A DNA stretch of 64,000 nt from Micromonospora violae (lineage in GTDB: Bacteria; Actinomycetota; Actinomycetes; Mycobacteriales; Micromonosporaceae). This document shows, piece by piece, positions 25,592 to 35,340 of this stretch. Position numbers and translations under genes: made by a program. The notes under the pieces are model-generated. The model was not told the DNA's origin and searched no databases. It was given only the letters and a program-made list of their open reading frames with translations. The stretch lies in the NCBI RefSeq assembly GCF_004217135.1, contig NZ_SHKK01000001.1, positions 2,170,001-2,234,000 on the forward strand, read 5' to 3'. Numbering within the stretch: position 1 is the stretch's first letter; every line of letters begins with the position of its first letter.

Positions 25592-26634
25592 TCCGCCACC
25601 TCCTTCAGCACGCCGGCCAGCAGCGCGGTGGTCACCGGCCAGTCGGTCAGGGTGTCGCGCCGGCCCAGAGCGGCATGCCGCAGCCGGGCGCGCAGCACGT
25701 CGTCGTCCAGCCAACGGATCAGCGCGGCGGCCAGCGCCGCCGGGTCACCGGGTGGGACCAGCAGTCCCGGTCGGTCACCGTCGGGCGCGTGGCCGAGCGC
25801 CTCCGGCAGCCCGCCCACCTCGGTGCACAGCACCGGCAGGCCGCGGGCCAGCGCCTCGGTGACGACCATGCCGTACGTCTCGCCCCGGGACGGCAGGACC
25901 AGCAGGTCGGCGGCGGCGTACGCGTCGTCCAAGGCCGCGCCGGTCAGCGGGCCGACCAGCCGCACCCGCTCGGTGAGGCCCGCTGCGGTGAGCCGGTCGC
26001 GCAGCCGGTGCACGAGGTCCGGTTCCCGGGCGAGAGTGCCCGCGCAGACCGTCGTCCAGGATCGGCCGACCAGCGTGGCCAACGCGTCGACCAGCACGTC
26101 GTACCCCTTGTGGTGGGTGACCGCCGCGACGCAGAGCAGTCGGTCGCCGGCCGCCGAGCCAGGCACCGGCGGTGCGGGCCGCACCCCCGGCGGCGCGGCC
26201 CGGATCCGGTCGGCGAGCGTCGGGTGCCGGGCCAGCAGGGCGCGGCGGGTCCACTCGCTGGTGGTGACGACCGCGCGGGCGGTGGCCAACGCGCGGGCTT
26301 CCGGCTCGTCGTCCAGCGGCAGGTGCATCAGGATCACCAGTCGCAGCCGCCGGGCGTGCGGGGCGAGCAGGTCCGGAACGGTCGAGGCGATCAGGCCGTC
26401 GACCAGCACCACGGCGTCGTCGGGCGCGCCGGCGAGCACCGCGCCCAGCGTCGCCCGGTCGGTCGGCTCGGGGTACGGCCACGCGCCGGGCACCGGATGT
26501 TCGTGGACCGACCAGCCGCGCTCGCCCAGCCCCGCGCAGATCCGCCGGTCGTAGGCGTTGCCGCCGCTGGGCGCGGCCGGGTCGTCGATGTCACCGGGCA
26601 GGACGACGTGTACCGCCCGGCCCGCATCGGTCAC
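25588..26634 (-). CDS. GT4-type glycosyltransferase
   Basis: 348-residue GT-B glycosyltransferase. The N-terminal domain has [20 protein letters not shown], with the acceptor-side glycine loop, and HLPLDDEP. The C-terminal domain has [27 protein letters not shown] and the E-x7-E region [18 protein letters not shown] that binds the sugar nucleotide. GTG 26634 overlaps the PTPS-like stop (GTGA). Its place among pyrimidine/pterin genes suggests that it glycosylates their product; the sugar donor cannot be deduced. Confidence 0.85.
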   Translation of the reverse strand: MTDAGRAVHVVLPGDIDDPAAPSGGNAYDRRICAGLGERGWSVHEHPVPGAWPYPEPTDRATLGAVLAGAPDDAVVLVDGLIASTVPDLLAPHARRLRLVILMHLPLDDEPEARALATARAVVTTSEWTRRALLARHPTLADRIRAAPPGVRPAPPVPGSAAGDRLLCVAAVTHHKGYDVLVDALATLVGRSWTTVCAGTLAREPDLVHRLRDRLTAAGLTERVRLVGPLTGAALDDAYAAADLLVLPSRGETYGMVVTEALARGLPVLCTEVGGLPEALGHAPDGDRPGLLVPPGDPAALAAALIRWLDDDVLRARLRHAALGRRDTLTDWPVTTALLAGVLKEVAE

Positions 26635-27031
26635 AGCGACCGCTCGTAGCTCGCCCAGGCGATGTGCGACTCGTGCAGGGTGACCGTGATGCCGGTCAGG
26701 TCGCGGGCCCCGGCACCCAGTTGACCGGCGTGCACCCGCTCGACCAGCCGGTCCGCGACCGTACGGGCCAGCACCTCCGTCGTGGTGTTCACCCCGGCGA
26801 AGGCCGCCTCGTCGTCGAGGTTGCGGTAGGTCAGCTCGCCCAGCACGGCCCGCAGCTGCTCGGTGGCCAGGCCGATGTCCACCACGATGCCGTCGGCGTC
26901 CAGGTCGGGCCGTCGGAACGTCGCGTCCACCACGAACGTCGCGCCGTGCAGGCGTTGGGCGGGCCCGAACACCTCGCCCCGGAAACTGTGGGCGATCATC
27001 ATGTGGTCCCGAACGGTCACGCTGAACACGG

Positions 27032-27035
<4 letters not shown>
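26631..27035 (-). CDS. 6-pyruvoyltetrahydropterin synthase/QueD-like protein with altered metal site
   Basis: 134 residues, normal PTPS/QueD length (T-fold). The frame of the family is clear: an N-terminal strand, MIAHSF (His16 as first zinc ligand), LHGATF (His30 as second), [21 protein letters not shown] and C-terminal [11 protein letters not shown] with the pterin-anchoring Glu. The usual CxxxHGH becomes AxxxHGA: both the catalytic Cys and the third His ligand are missing. His11 (DHMMIAH) might substitute. Chemistry therefore may differ from PTPS or QueD. GTG 27035 overlaps the dehydrogenase stop and follows GGAGA. Confidence 0.8.
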
Positions 27036-28015
<980 letters not shown>

Positions 28016-28068
28016 CGTCGCGCACCTCACCTCTGCTTCGGGCCAGAACCGATCGGCCAGGTCGGGAT

Positions 28069-28080
28069 CCCCGATCGGGG
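28069..28080. promoter_or_regulatory. 12-bp perfect palindrome upstream of the seven-gene operon
   Basis: CCCCGATCGGGG, 39-54 bp before the first start codon on the minus strand, next to related GATC-centred words (CGATCGG at 28050). It is a candidate operator; the cognate regulator is unknown. Confidence 0.35.
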
Positions 28081-28160
28081 TTGTCGATCATAAACACGGA
28101 GATACGGTGCGCACAGTTCGAAAGTGCGCCCGGTCCGACCGCTATTCGCGCAAACCCGGC

Positions 28161-29000
28161 TCAGCCAGCGAGGGCTCGGGTGAAGAACGCCAGAGTGTCG
28201 CGGATCAGCGGCTCCAGCGGCACTCCACCGAAGCAGTGGTCGGCCCCCCGCACCACCGACAACTCGACCTCGGCACCCGCCGTGGTCAACGCCGCGGCAA
28301 GTTCTTCGCTCTGCCCCACCGGTACGACCAGGTCCTGGTCGCCGTGGACCAGCAGCATGGGTGGGGCCTGGTCGGTGACGTAGGTGATCGGACTGGCCGC
28401 CCGACCCAGCGCCGGGTTCCCGGCCAGCGGGGCGCCGATCAGCAGCGACTCGGGAGAGTCCGCCGCGTCGTGGTCGATCGTCCCGGCCGGGTGGGCCTGC
28501 GACTGGATGGTCAACAGGTTCGACGGCGCGTACCAGCAGACCGCCGCCTGGACGCGGGTGTCGTCCTGGTCATTCCCGGTCAGGGCGATCATGGAGGCCA
28601 GATGCCCGCCGGCCGACTCGCCCCACACCCCGATCCGCTCGCGGTCCACGCCCACCGTGTGGCCGTGTCGGCGCAGCCAGCGCACCGCCGCCGTGACGTC
28701 GTCGAGTTGAGCGGGGAAGTGCGCCTCGCCGCTGAGCCGGTACTGCGCGGAGGCGACCGCGAATCCGGCCCGGATGGCGGCGGTGAACGGATCCACCTCC
28801 ATGAGCCAGTCGGGCGGCTGCTTGGGCGAGCCGAACAGCCACGCGCCGCCGTGGATCCACACCAGAACCGGGACGGGTTGGGGGGCCGCCACGGGCAAAA
28901 CCAGGTCCAACGTGAGCGGGCGGAAGCCCGGGACCTCGTTGACGACGATGTCACGGTGCTCGATCCGGTCGCTCCAGGGCCGGGATGCCGTGTCGGTCAT
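28161..29000 (-). CDS. Alpha/beta-hydrolase (HSL/BD-FAE-type esterase)
   Basis: 279-residue cytosolic esterase-like hydrolase. VLVWIHGGAWLFG provides the oxyanion-hole HGG, and IGVWGESAGGHLASM holds the nucleophile Ser in GESAGG. The acid is probably Asp in LLVHGDQDLVVPV and the base His in RGADHCFGG. Length and order match the BD-FAE/hormone-sensitive-lipase branch acting on small acyl or carbamoyl esters. It is probably monocistronic: an 82-bp gap separates it from the regulator downstream and 130 bp from the operon that follows. Confidence 0.88.
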   Translation of the reverse strand: MTDTASRPWSDRIEHRDIVVNEVPGFRPLTLDLVLPVAAPQPVPVLVWIHGGAWLFGSPKQPPDWLMEVDPFTAAIRAGFAVASAQYRLSGEAHFPAQLDDVTAAVRWLRRHGHTVGVDRERIGVWGESAGGHLASMIALTGNDQDDTRVQAAVCWYAPSNLLTIQSQAHPAGTIDHDAADSPESLLIGAPLAGNPALGRAASPITYVTDQAPPMLLVHGDQDLVVPVGQSEELAAALTTAGAEVELSVVRGADHCFGGVPLEPLIRDTLAFFTRALAG

Positions 29001-29082
29001 CGCGCCATCTTCGCACCGACCGTTGGTGTTGTCGGGGCGTCCCGGACGCGGCGACGCCCCGACCGCACGGAACCCGAGGTGA

Positions 29083-29679
29083 TCACTGCTGCTTGTCCGG
29101 GCCGGCGGGGCGGGCCCGGACGTGTATCCGCTCCCCCTGCGGCCCGAAGAGACTGAGGGCTTCGGCGGTGCCCGGGCCGGGGTTGAAGAAGAGGTGTGGG
29201 ATGCGGGTGTCGAACTCGGCCACCTCCCCGGGGGTGAGCGTCAGATCACGGTCACCGAGCAGCAGGCGTATCCGGCCGGAGAGCACGTAGAGCCACTCGT
29301 ACCCCTCGTGGGCCTGCGGGATCCGGCCTCCGGCGGACGGGTCCGGCGGGAAGATCTGCTTGAACGCCTGCACGCCGCCCGGTCGGCGGGTCAACGGCAG
29401 GTACGTCACGCCGTGGATGACGATCGGTTTGGGGCGTACCCGGGGGTCGCCGGTGGCGGGGGCGTCGACCAGTTCGTCCAGCGCCACCTGGTAGGCCCTG
29501 GCCAGTGGGAGCAGCAGCTCCAGGGTGGGTCGGCGGCTGCCGGACTCCAGCCGCGACAGGGTGCTCACCGAGATGCCGGTCAGGTCGGCGAGTTGGGTCA
29601 GCGTAATCCCGCGTTGGTGGCGTAGGGCACGCAGCCGGGGGCCGACGGCCGCCAGCGCGGCGCTGTCTTCGTTTGCCAT
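29083..29679 (-). CDS. XRE-type HTH regulator with C-terminal cupin sensor
   Basis: 198-residue transcription factor. The HTH lies at about residues 13-67 (LRALRHQRGITLTQLADLTG, ISVSTLSRLESGSRRP). The cupin lies at about 115-190 (GYEWLYVLSGRIRLLLGDRD; LTPGEVAEFDTRIPHLFFNP) and should sense a small ligand. Members often repress the divergent neighbour, here the reductase-methyltransferase fusion. ATG 29679 lies inside the inverted repeats at 29673-29706, so autorepression is likely. Confidence 0.9.
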   Translation of the reverse strand: MANEDSAALAAVGPRLRALRHQRGITLTQLADLTGISVSTLSRLESGSRRPTLELLLPLARAYQVALDELVDAPATGDPRVRPKPIVIHGVTYLPLTRRPGGVQAFKQIFPPDPSAGGRIPQAHEGYEWLYVLSGRIRLLLGDRDLTLTPGEVAEFDTRIPHLFFNPGPGTAEALSLFGPQGERIHVRARPAGPDKQQ

Positions 29680-29706
29680 AACGGCAAGGATAGTTGCCAC
29701 CTTGCC
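29673..29706. promoter_or_regulatory. Candidate operator: TTGCC/GGCAA repeats between divergent genes
   Basis: TTGCC at 29673, GGCAA at 29683, TTGCC at 29694 and TTGCC at 29702 form two overlapping dyads (spacers 5 and 6 nt) in the 76-bp divergent region, covering the regulator start codon. It is a plausible binding site of the XRE-cupin protein. Confidence 0.5.
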
Positions 29707-29755
29707 GGCCGCGACGGATGGTGGTCGCAGCCGACAACGGACGAGGGAGATAGCG

Positions 29756-31330
29756 GTGGACGACACATTCGACGTGGTGGTGGTGGGCGGCGGCGCGGCC
29801 GGGCTCAGCGGGGCCCTGGCGCTGAGCCGGGCCCGACGCTCGGTGCTGGTGATCGACTCCGGTGAGCCGCGCAACGCGCCGGCCGACCGGGTGCACAACT
29901 ACCTGGGCCGGGAGGGGACGCCGCCGGGCGAGCTGCTGGCGGTCGGACGGGCCGAGGTCGCCGGGTACGGCGGGCAGTTCTGCACCGGGCGGGTGCGGGC
30001 CGCGACCCGCGACGACGACGGGTTCCGGCTCAGCCTCGACGACGGCGGGTCGGTACGGGCCCGTCGGCTGCTGGTGACCACCGGCCTGACCGACGAGCTG
30101 CCCGACGTGCCCGGGCTGGCGCAGCGGTGGGGGCGCGACGTGTTGCACTGCCCGTACTGCCACGGCTGGGAGGTTCGGGACCGCCGCATCGGAGTCCTGG
30201 CGACCGGGCCGCTGGGTGTGCACCAGGCCGAGATGTGGCGACAGTGGAGTGCCGATGTGCTGCTCCTGCTGCACGACGCGCCGACCCCGGACGCGGAGAC
30301 CGCCGAACGGCTCGCCGCCCGCAGCATCGCGGTGGTGCCCGGTCCGGTAGCCGCCGTGGAGGTGACCGACGACGCGCTCACCGGCGTACGGCTCGCGGAC
30401 GGCCGGGTGGTGGCGCTCGACGCGATCGTGGTGGCCACCCGGCTGACTCCCCGCGCCGACCTGCTGGTGGGGCTGGGCCTGGCCCCGGAGGAGGTGACGA
30501 TGGGCGACCACGTCATCGGCGCTCAGATCCCGGCCGACGCCACCGGCGCGACCACCGTCGCGGGTGTCTGGGTGGCGGGCAACGTCGCCGACCTGCGCGG
30601 TCAGGTGATCACGTCCGCCGGGGCCGGCCTGAACGCCGCGGCGGCGATCAACGCCGACCTCATCGCCGAGGACACCCGCGCCGCGGTGGCCGCGTACCGG
30701 CAGGTGGTGGCCACGGCGTTCGAGGAGCCGGCGTGGGAGGAGCGCTACCAGTCCCGCCCCTCGGTGTGGAGTGGCCGGCCGAATCCGCAGTTGGTTGCCG
30801 AGGTCGCCGACCTGGCCCCCGGGCGCGCCCTGGACGTGGGCAGCGGCGAGGGCGCCGACGCGGTGTGGTTGGCCGAGCGCGGCTGGCAGGTGACGGCGGT
30901 GGACATCTCCGCCACGGCGCTGACCCGCGCCGCCGCCCACGCCGAGACCGCCGGCGTGGGCGACCGGATCGAGTTCACCCACGCCGACCTGCGGGACAAG
31001 CCACCGGCCGAGGCGGCGTACGACCTGGTGTCCGCGCAGTTCATGCACCTGCCCCCGGCACAACGGCGGGAGTTGTTCGGCCGGCTGGCCGCCGCGGTGG
31101 CACCCGGCGGCGTCCTGCTGATCGTCGGGCATCACCCGTCGGATCTGTGGACGTCGGCGCACCGGATGCACATGCCGGACATGATGTACACCGCGCAGGA
31201 CGTGGCCGCCGACCTGGACCCGGCCCACTGGGAGGTGCTGATGGCGCAGGAGCGCCCCCGCCCCGCCACCGACCCGAACGGCGAGGAGGTCACCATCCAC
31301 GACGCAGTCCTGGTAGCCCGCCGCCGCTAA
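29756..31330 (+). CDS. Thioredoxin-reductase-like FAD oxidoreductase fused to a SAM methyltransferase
   Basis: 524 residues in two domains. Residues 1-310 resemble thioredoxin reductase: VVVVGGGAAGLSGALAL (FAD), redox pair HCPYCHGWE near 135, and GVWVAGNVADLRGQV near 275. The NADPH glycine motif near 148 is weak (GVLATGPLGVHQAEM). Residues about 330-524 form a class I methyltransferase: ALDVGSGEGADAVWLAERG (motif I), TAVDIS, FTHADLRD, and AQFMHLPPAQR. This bifunctional architecture recurs in actinomycetes; a reducible and then methylated substrate (thiol, metalloid or xenobiotic) is possible but unproven. GTG 29756 follows GAGGGAGA. It is divergent from the XRE-cupin regulator. Confidence 0.88.
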   Translation: MDDTFDVVVVGGGAAGLSGALALSRARRSVLVIDSGEPRNAPADRVHNYLGREGTPPGELLAVGRAEVAGYGGQFCTGRVRAATRDDDGFRLSLDDGGSVRARRLLVTTGLTDELPDVPGLAQRWGRDVLHCPYCHGWEVRDRRIGVLATGPLGVHQAEMWRQWSADVLLLLHDAPTPDAETAERLAARSIAVVPGPVAAVEVTDDALTGVRLADGRVVALDAIVVATRLTPRADLLVGLGLAPEEVTMGDHVIGAQIPADATGATTVAGVWVAGNVADLRGQVITSAGAGLNAAAAINADLIAEDTRAAVAAYRQVVATAFEEPAWEERYQSRPSVWSGRPNPQLVAEVADLAPGRALDVGSGEGADAVWLAERGWQVTAVDISATALTRAAAHAETAGVGDRIEFTHADLRDKPPAEAAYDLVSAQFMHLPPAQRRELFGRLAAAVAPGGVLLIVGHHPSDLWTSAHRMHMPDMMYTAQDVAADLDPAHWEVLMAQERPRPATDPNGEEVTIHDAVLVARRR

Positions 31331-31617
31331 CCCACCCCCGCGCCCGCCCCACCCCCGCCCCGCCCCCGCCCCCCGTCCCCCGTTGACCTGCGTCGATCAT
31401 GGAGTTGTGGTGGTGGACAAAGGTGGTGGAGCACCATCTTTCCGGCACCACAAGTCCATGATCGGCGCGGGAAAGGGGGGAGGCGGGACGCCAACGTGAG
31501 AGGTGGTGGGGCAGGACTTCGCATGAAGTGCGCTCGGCGGTAGCGTTGCGCCACACTGACGGCCCGTGGGACAGGCGACCGCCGACCCTGACGCCCCGAT
31601 CGTACGGAGGATGGTGC
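31331..31617. other. Intergenic region with C-rich tract and second palindromic element
   Basis: A C-rich low-complexity tract (31333-31382) precedes the palindrome at 31391-31467, and a G-rich tract follows (31468-31490), mirroring the arrangement at 11.5-11.8 kb. The rest should hold the promoter of the coiled-coil gene. No coding sequence was seen. Confidence 0.7.
31391..31467. repeat. Palindromic element with 22-bp arms, copy 2 of 2
   Basis: Arms 31391-31412 and 31446-31467 pair at 20 of 22 positions around a 33-nt loop. The left arm contains CGATCATGGAGTTGTGG, identical to the element at 11637-11712. Loop length is alike (32 against 33) but loop sequence differs. It lies 61 bp after the oxidoreductase-methyltransferase stop. 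Confidence 0.85.
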
Positions 31618-33267
31618 ATGTCCATCGGCGCTGAGCCGCACGCAGCACGCGACGATGCGGCCTCCCGGCCGAGCTTCGAGCTCGCCCTGCGCGGATATGA
31701 CAAACGCCAGGTGGACCGGCACCTGGAACAGCTCGACGGCCAGATCGCGATGCTGAGTGGGGAGCATGGGCGCTCCGCCGTCCGCGTCCGTGAACTGACC
31801 GCCGAGGTGCAGCGGCTGCGTGCCGAGCTGGCCGAGCTTCAGGAGCAACCCGTGCAGGTGGACCGCGCCTCGTTCCACGATCTGGGCCCGATGGTCGGCG
31901 AAATCATGGCGCTCGCCGAGAAGCAGGCCGCCATCATCACCGAGTCGGCCACCGACCGGGCGAACGAGCTGCGCAGCGAGTCCGAGCGGATCCTCGCCGA
32001 CACCCGTGAGCGGGCCGCGCAGGCACGTCAGGACCTGTCCGAGGAGTTGGCCACCCGGCGCGCCGAGCAGGAGCAGGCGCACGAGGAGCGGCGCGCCCTG
32101 GCCGAGGCCGAGTTGACGGCGATCCGCGAGCACGCCGAGCAGTTGCGGGCCGACGGTGAGGCCGCGCACGAGCGCGCCCAGCACGAGGCCAAGCGCATCA
32201 CCGAGCAGAGCGCGCAGCAGCTCAACCAGACCCGGGTGGCCGCCGACGCGTTGATGAAGTCGGCCCGTACCCAGATCCAGCAGGAACTCCAGTCGGCCCG
32301 CGCCAAGAACCAGCAGGAGATGGCGCAGTGGCAGGCCAACGTGGAGCGCGAGGTCAACGAACGGCGTACCGCCGCCGAACAGGACATCGCCGAACAGCAG
32401 GCCGCCGCCGAGCAGGAGCTGGCCGAGCAGCGCAGCGCGACCGAGCAGCAGATCGCCGCGCTGCTGGCCGAGGCGCAGCAGCACGTGACCGAGCTGCGCA
32501 ACCGCGCCGACGAGCAGGCCGCCAGCCATCAGCAGCAGCTCGCCGCCCTCCAGAAGGAGCTTGAGGAGCGCCGGCAGGAGGCCGCCGAGCTGCACGCCGA
32601 GCTGGAGACCGGTCGTCAGCAGCTCGCCGAGGTCCGCCAGGAGGGCGAGACGCTGGAGAACGAGCTGTCCCGGATGCAGCAGCGGCTCAGTGAGGTCCGT
32701 CGGGACCTCACCGCCGAGAACGCCCGGCTGGACGAGGCGCGTCGGGCCGGGGACTCCGCCGAGCGGCACGCCAAGGAGGTCCGCGCCCGCGTGCAGCGGG
32801 AGGCGAAGCGGGTCGCCGACCTCGCGGCCGCCGCGGTCATGGCCGCGGCAGCCGGGGGTACGGAGACCGCCGAGTACCCGATGGTGGGTGCCCGTTCCAG
32901 CGCCGACCGAGCCGCCCCCGAGCGGGTAGGCGTCGAGCGGCTCAACCTCGACCGTGTCGCCGTCGACCGGCACCCCGCCGACCGACCCACAGTCGACGAC
33001 GCGGACGCCGAGCGCGCCACTGTCGACCACGCCCCCGTGGACAGTGGCACTGCCGACCAGTCCCCCGACGAGCAGGTGACCGGCGAGCACGCTGGCGCAC
33101 CGGTGGCGGACGATTCGGTGGCGTCCGACAGCACGGCTGCCCCCGAGGTGACCGCCAACGACGCTGAGCCAATCTTCCCTCGGCACATCGGCACTGACAC
33201 ACCGACGCCCGTACCGTTCCTGGCCTTCGGCCAGCCGGTCAGTGAGAACGGCGCCGCCCGGCACTGA
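31618..33267 (+). CDS. Long coiled-coil protein (Scy/FilP/DivIVA-like)
   Basis: 549 residues. FELALRGYDKRQVDRHLEQL at the N-terminus is the DivIVA-like entry motif. Heptad-type coiled coil rich in Glu, Ala, Gln and Arg then runs from about 40 to 420 (EEERRQ, AEQELAEQ and AAEQDIAEQQ repeats). The last 120 residues are acidic, low in order, and carry VDR/TVD-type near repeats (VGVERLNLDRVAVDRHPADR). Actinomycete proteins of this type (Scy, FilP, often called cellulose-binding proteins) build cytoskeletal assemblies near growing tips. ATG 31618 follows GGAGG. Monocistronic. Confidence 0.82.
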   Translation: MSIGAEPHAARDDAASRPSFELALRGYDKRQVDRHLEQLDGQIAMLSGEHGRSAVRVRELTAEVQRLRAELAELQEQPVQVDRASFHDLGPMVGEIMALAEKQAAIITESATDRANELRSESERILADTRERAAQARQDLSEELATRRAEQEQAHEERRALAEAELTAIREHAEQLRADGEAAHERAQHEAKRITEQSAQQLNQTRVAADALMKSARTQIQQELQSARAKNQQEMAQWQANVEREVNERRTAAEQDIAEQQAAAEQELAEQRSATEQQIAALLAEAQQHVTELRNRADEQAASHQQQLAALQKELEERRQEAAELHAELETGRQQLAEVRQEGETLENELSRMQQRLSEVRRDLTAENARLDEARRAGDSAERHAKEVRARVQREAKRVADLAAAAVMAAAAGGTETAEYPMVGARSSADRAAPERVGVERLNLDRVAVDRHPADRPTVDDADAERATVDHAPVDSGTADQSPDEQVTGEHAGAPVADDSVASDSTAAPEVTANDAEPIFPRHIGTDTPTPVPFLAFGQPVSENGAARH

Positions 33268-33328
33268 CCTCAGCAACGGTCGTCCCCGGGCCCGGAGCGA
33301 ATCCGCGCGGGCCCGGGCCGACCGCCCG

Positions 33329-33350
33329 GTCGTCGTTCGACGACCCCGCC
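33329..33350. repeat. 22-bp direct repeat flanking the DinB-like gene, left copy
   Basis: GTCGTCGTTCGACGACCCCG plus CC. The right copy at 33967-33988 differs at one base. The distance is 638 bp and the DinB-like gene lies between. Each copy has an internal GTCG/CGAC dyad. Confidence 0.7.
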
Positions 33351-33393
33351 AGCCGGGTCGCAGCCGAGCCTCCGTCGTCAGTAGTGTGCGGAA

Positions 33394-33963
33394 ATGACAA
33401 GAGGCGAGCGACTCGCGGACCAGTTGGACCGGCACTGGCACAAGAACCTGCGCCCGAGGCTGAACGGTCTCGCCGATGAGGAGTACTTCTGGGAGCCGGT
33501 GCGCGACTGCTGGAGCGTCCGCCCACGTGGCACGTCGGCCGCACCGATGTCAGCAGGTTCGGGGGAATGGACGGTGGACTACGCGTCCGCCGACCCGGCC
33601 CCGGCGCCGGCGCCTGTGACCACGATTGCCTGGCGGCTGGCGCACATCATCGTCTCCTGCCTGGGCTATCGGGTCGGATGGCACTTCGGCGGGCAGGACG
33701 TCGACTTTCAGACGTTCGTTTACGCGGGGACCGCTGACGAGGCGCTGAAGCAGCTCGATGAGATGTATGGGAGATGGAACGCGGGGGTCCTCGAACTCTC
33801 GGACGCTGACCTGGAAAGTCCGCCCGCGGTGGGCCCCGAGCGGTTTCCCATGGAGGGCATCATCCTGCACGTCAACCGGGAGCTGATCCATCACGGCGCC
33901 GAGATTTCTCTGCTGCGCGACCTCTACCGCTGGCAGGACGCAGCCGAGCCGCGCCGAATATGA
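33394..33963 (+). CDS. DinB-family (four-helix, metal-binding) protein
   Basis: 189 residues. The four-helix layout of the DinB superfamily is visible: DQLDRHWHKNLRPRLNGL near the start, WRLAHIIVSCLGYRVGW with the first metal His, and LHVNRELIHHGAEISLLRDL with the second and third His. The superfamily includes thiol-dependent S-transferases using mycothiol or bacillithiol and damage-inducible proteins; the substrate is unknown. The start ATG 33394 has only a weak ribosome site (GCGGAA). The flanking 22-bp direct repeats are unusual. Confidence 0.82.
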   Translation: MTRGERLADQLDRHWHKNLRPRLNGLADEEYFWEPVRDCWSVRPRGTSAAPMSAGSGEWTVDYASADPAPAPAPVTTIAWRLAHIIVSCLGYRVGWHFGGQDVDFQTFVYAGTADEALKQLDEMYGRWNAGVLELSDADLESPPAVGPERFPMEGIILHVNRELIHHGAEISLLRDLYRWQDAAEPRRI

Positions 33964-33966
33964 CGT

Positions 33967-33988
33967 GTCGTCGGTCGACGACCCCGCC
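33967..33988. repeat. 22-bp direct repeat flanking the DinB-like gene, right copy
   Basis: GTCGTCGGTCGACGACCCCG plus CC, one mismatch to 33329-33350. It begins four bases after the DinB stop and borders the non-coding left end of the IS110 element. Confidence 0.7.
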
Positions 33989-33989
33989 G

Positions 33990-35340
33990 CTCAGGACGAA
34001 GGCTGGACTGACTGTGAGCATGGCGGGGTCGGTTCAGCAGTGGTGAGCTGATAGCTGGCAGCGGTGGGCGTGACTCTTGGCCTGACTGGCTTCGTGCCCT
34101 TGACCGGACTTGTCCGTCTGCTGCTGCCGGCGCCGGCCCGGCGGGAGACGTTTGGCCTGATCAGGAGCTTGACCGCCAGTTAGCGGCTGGCGTGTCTCAT
34201 CACAGTCCTGCCATCTCCGCACCGGACCGGACCATTGCGTCCCCACGGTGAGGAGAGAACGCATGTCCATGCTGGCAGACGTGGTCGAGGTCGTCATCGG
34301 TGTCGACACCCACAAAGACACCCACACCGCCGCCGTGCTCGACTCCCGCACGGGCGGAGTGCTGGCCCGTGTCACGGTCAGCACCGACCCGGACGGCTAC
34401 GCACAGTTGGTGGCTCTAGCCGGACAGCATTCGGGGCTGCGGGCCTGGGCTCTCGAGGGCTCCGGCGGTTACGGCGCTGGCTTGGCCCGGCACCTGGCCG
34501 ATAGTGGTGAGCTGGTCGTCGAATTGGACCGGCCGCAGCGCCCAGCCCGTCGTGCCGGGGCGAAGTCCGACCCGATCGACGCCGAACGCGCCGCCCGTGA
34601 CGCCCTGGCCCGCACGCGGCTGGCGCAGCCCAAGACCGGCGCGCAACGCGCAGCGCTGCAGGTGCGGCTGACCGCCCGCCGAGCGGCCGTGGAGGCCAGC
34701 GCTGATGCCCAACGGCAGCTGCACGCGTTGGTGATCACCGCTCCGGAGGTGGTGCGAGCCCGCTTCCGCGGCCAGAGCACCCGGGTCATGCTTACCACCG
34801 CCACCCGACTACGCCCCACCACCAGCGCCGATGTCGACGTGTTCACCTGCCTGAGCGTATTGCGGGACCTCGCCCGCCGCGTCCGCTTCCTCGAAGCCGA
34901 AGCCGCCGCACACGAAAAAGCGATCCGAGCGATCGTCCGCTCCTGGCGCCCGGACCTGCTCGACCTCACCGGCGTCGGACCGATCGTCGCCGCCACCGTG
35001 CTCACCGCCTGGTCGCACCCCGGACGCTGCCGCAACGACGCCGCGTTCGCCATGCTCGCTGGCGCCGCGCCGATCCCCGCATCGTCCGGCAAGACCGTCC
35101 GTTACCGGCTCAACCGCTCAGGCGACCGCCAACTCAACCGCGCCCTACACACCATCGTCCTGACCCGTTTGCAACGCGACGAGGACACCCGCGCCTACGC
35201 CGAGCGCCGCCGCGCCGAAGGCAAAACCGACCGCGAGATCAAACGCTGCCTCAAACGCTACGTCGCCCGAGACCTCTACCGGCGCCTCGAAAACCCTCCC
35301 CAGCCACTTGACGCGTCATAGGAGCGTCCGAGCGAGGTAG
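33990..35340 (+). mobile_element. IS110-family insertion sequence (ends approximate)
   Basis: Made of a roughly 270-bp non-coding left segment and one transposase gene (34263-35321). IS110 members lack conspicuous terminal inverted repeats and often leave little or no target duplication, so the ends cannot be fixed by eye. The long non-coding left end is where members of this family encode a structured guide (bridge) RNA; a stem GCCAG/CTGGC is visible around 34175-34195. The right end falls near or within the 3' end of the neighbouring opposite-strand gene. Confidence 0.6.
34263..35321 (+). CDS. IS110-family transposase (DEDD N-terminal domain, Transposase_20 C-terminal domain)
   Basis: 352-residue recombinase, full length. 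The RuvC-like DEDD part shows VIGVDTHKDTHTAAVLD, ALEGSGGYG and KSDPIDAERAARDALA. The C-terminal part shows LLDLTGVGPIVAATVLTAWS, NDAAFAMLAGAAPIPASSGK and NRSGDRQLNRALHTIVLTRL, with the conserved Ser in the PASSGK region serving as nucleophile in the family. ATG 34263 follows GAGGAGAG; GTG 34248 is an in-frame alternative. No frameshift or stop is seen, so it may be active. Confidence 0.93.
   Translation: MSMLADVVEVVIGVDTHKDTHTAAVLDSRTGGVLARVTVSTDPDGYAQLVALAGQHSGLRAWALEGSGGYGAGLARHLADSGELVVELDRPQRPARRAGAKSDPIDAERAARDALARTRLAQPKTGAQRAALQVRLTARRAAVEASADAQRQLHALVITAPEVVRARFRGQSTRVMLTTATRLRPTTSADVDVFTCLSVLRDLARRVRFLEAEAAAHEKAIRAIVRSWRPDLLDLTGVGPIVAATVLTAWSHPGRCRNDAAFAMLAGAAPIPASSGKTVRYRLNRSGDRQLNRALHTIVLTRLQRDEDTRAYAERRRAEGKTDREIKRCLKRYVARDLYRRLENPPQPLDAS

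Noticed and set aside
31327..33441. 704-codon minus-strand frame opposite the coiled-coil gene
   Set aside because: Leu/Gly-rich reflection of the Glu/Gln-rich coiled coil; no start signal or domain.
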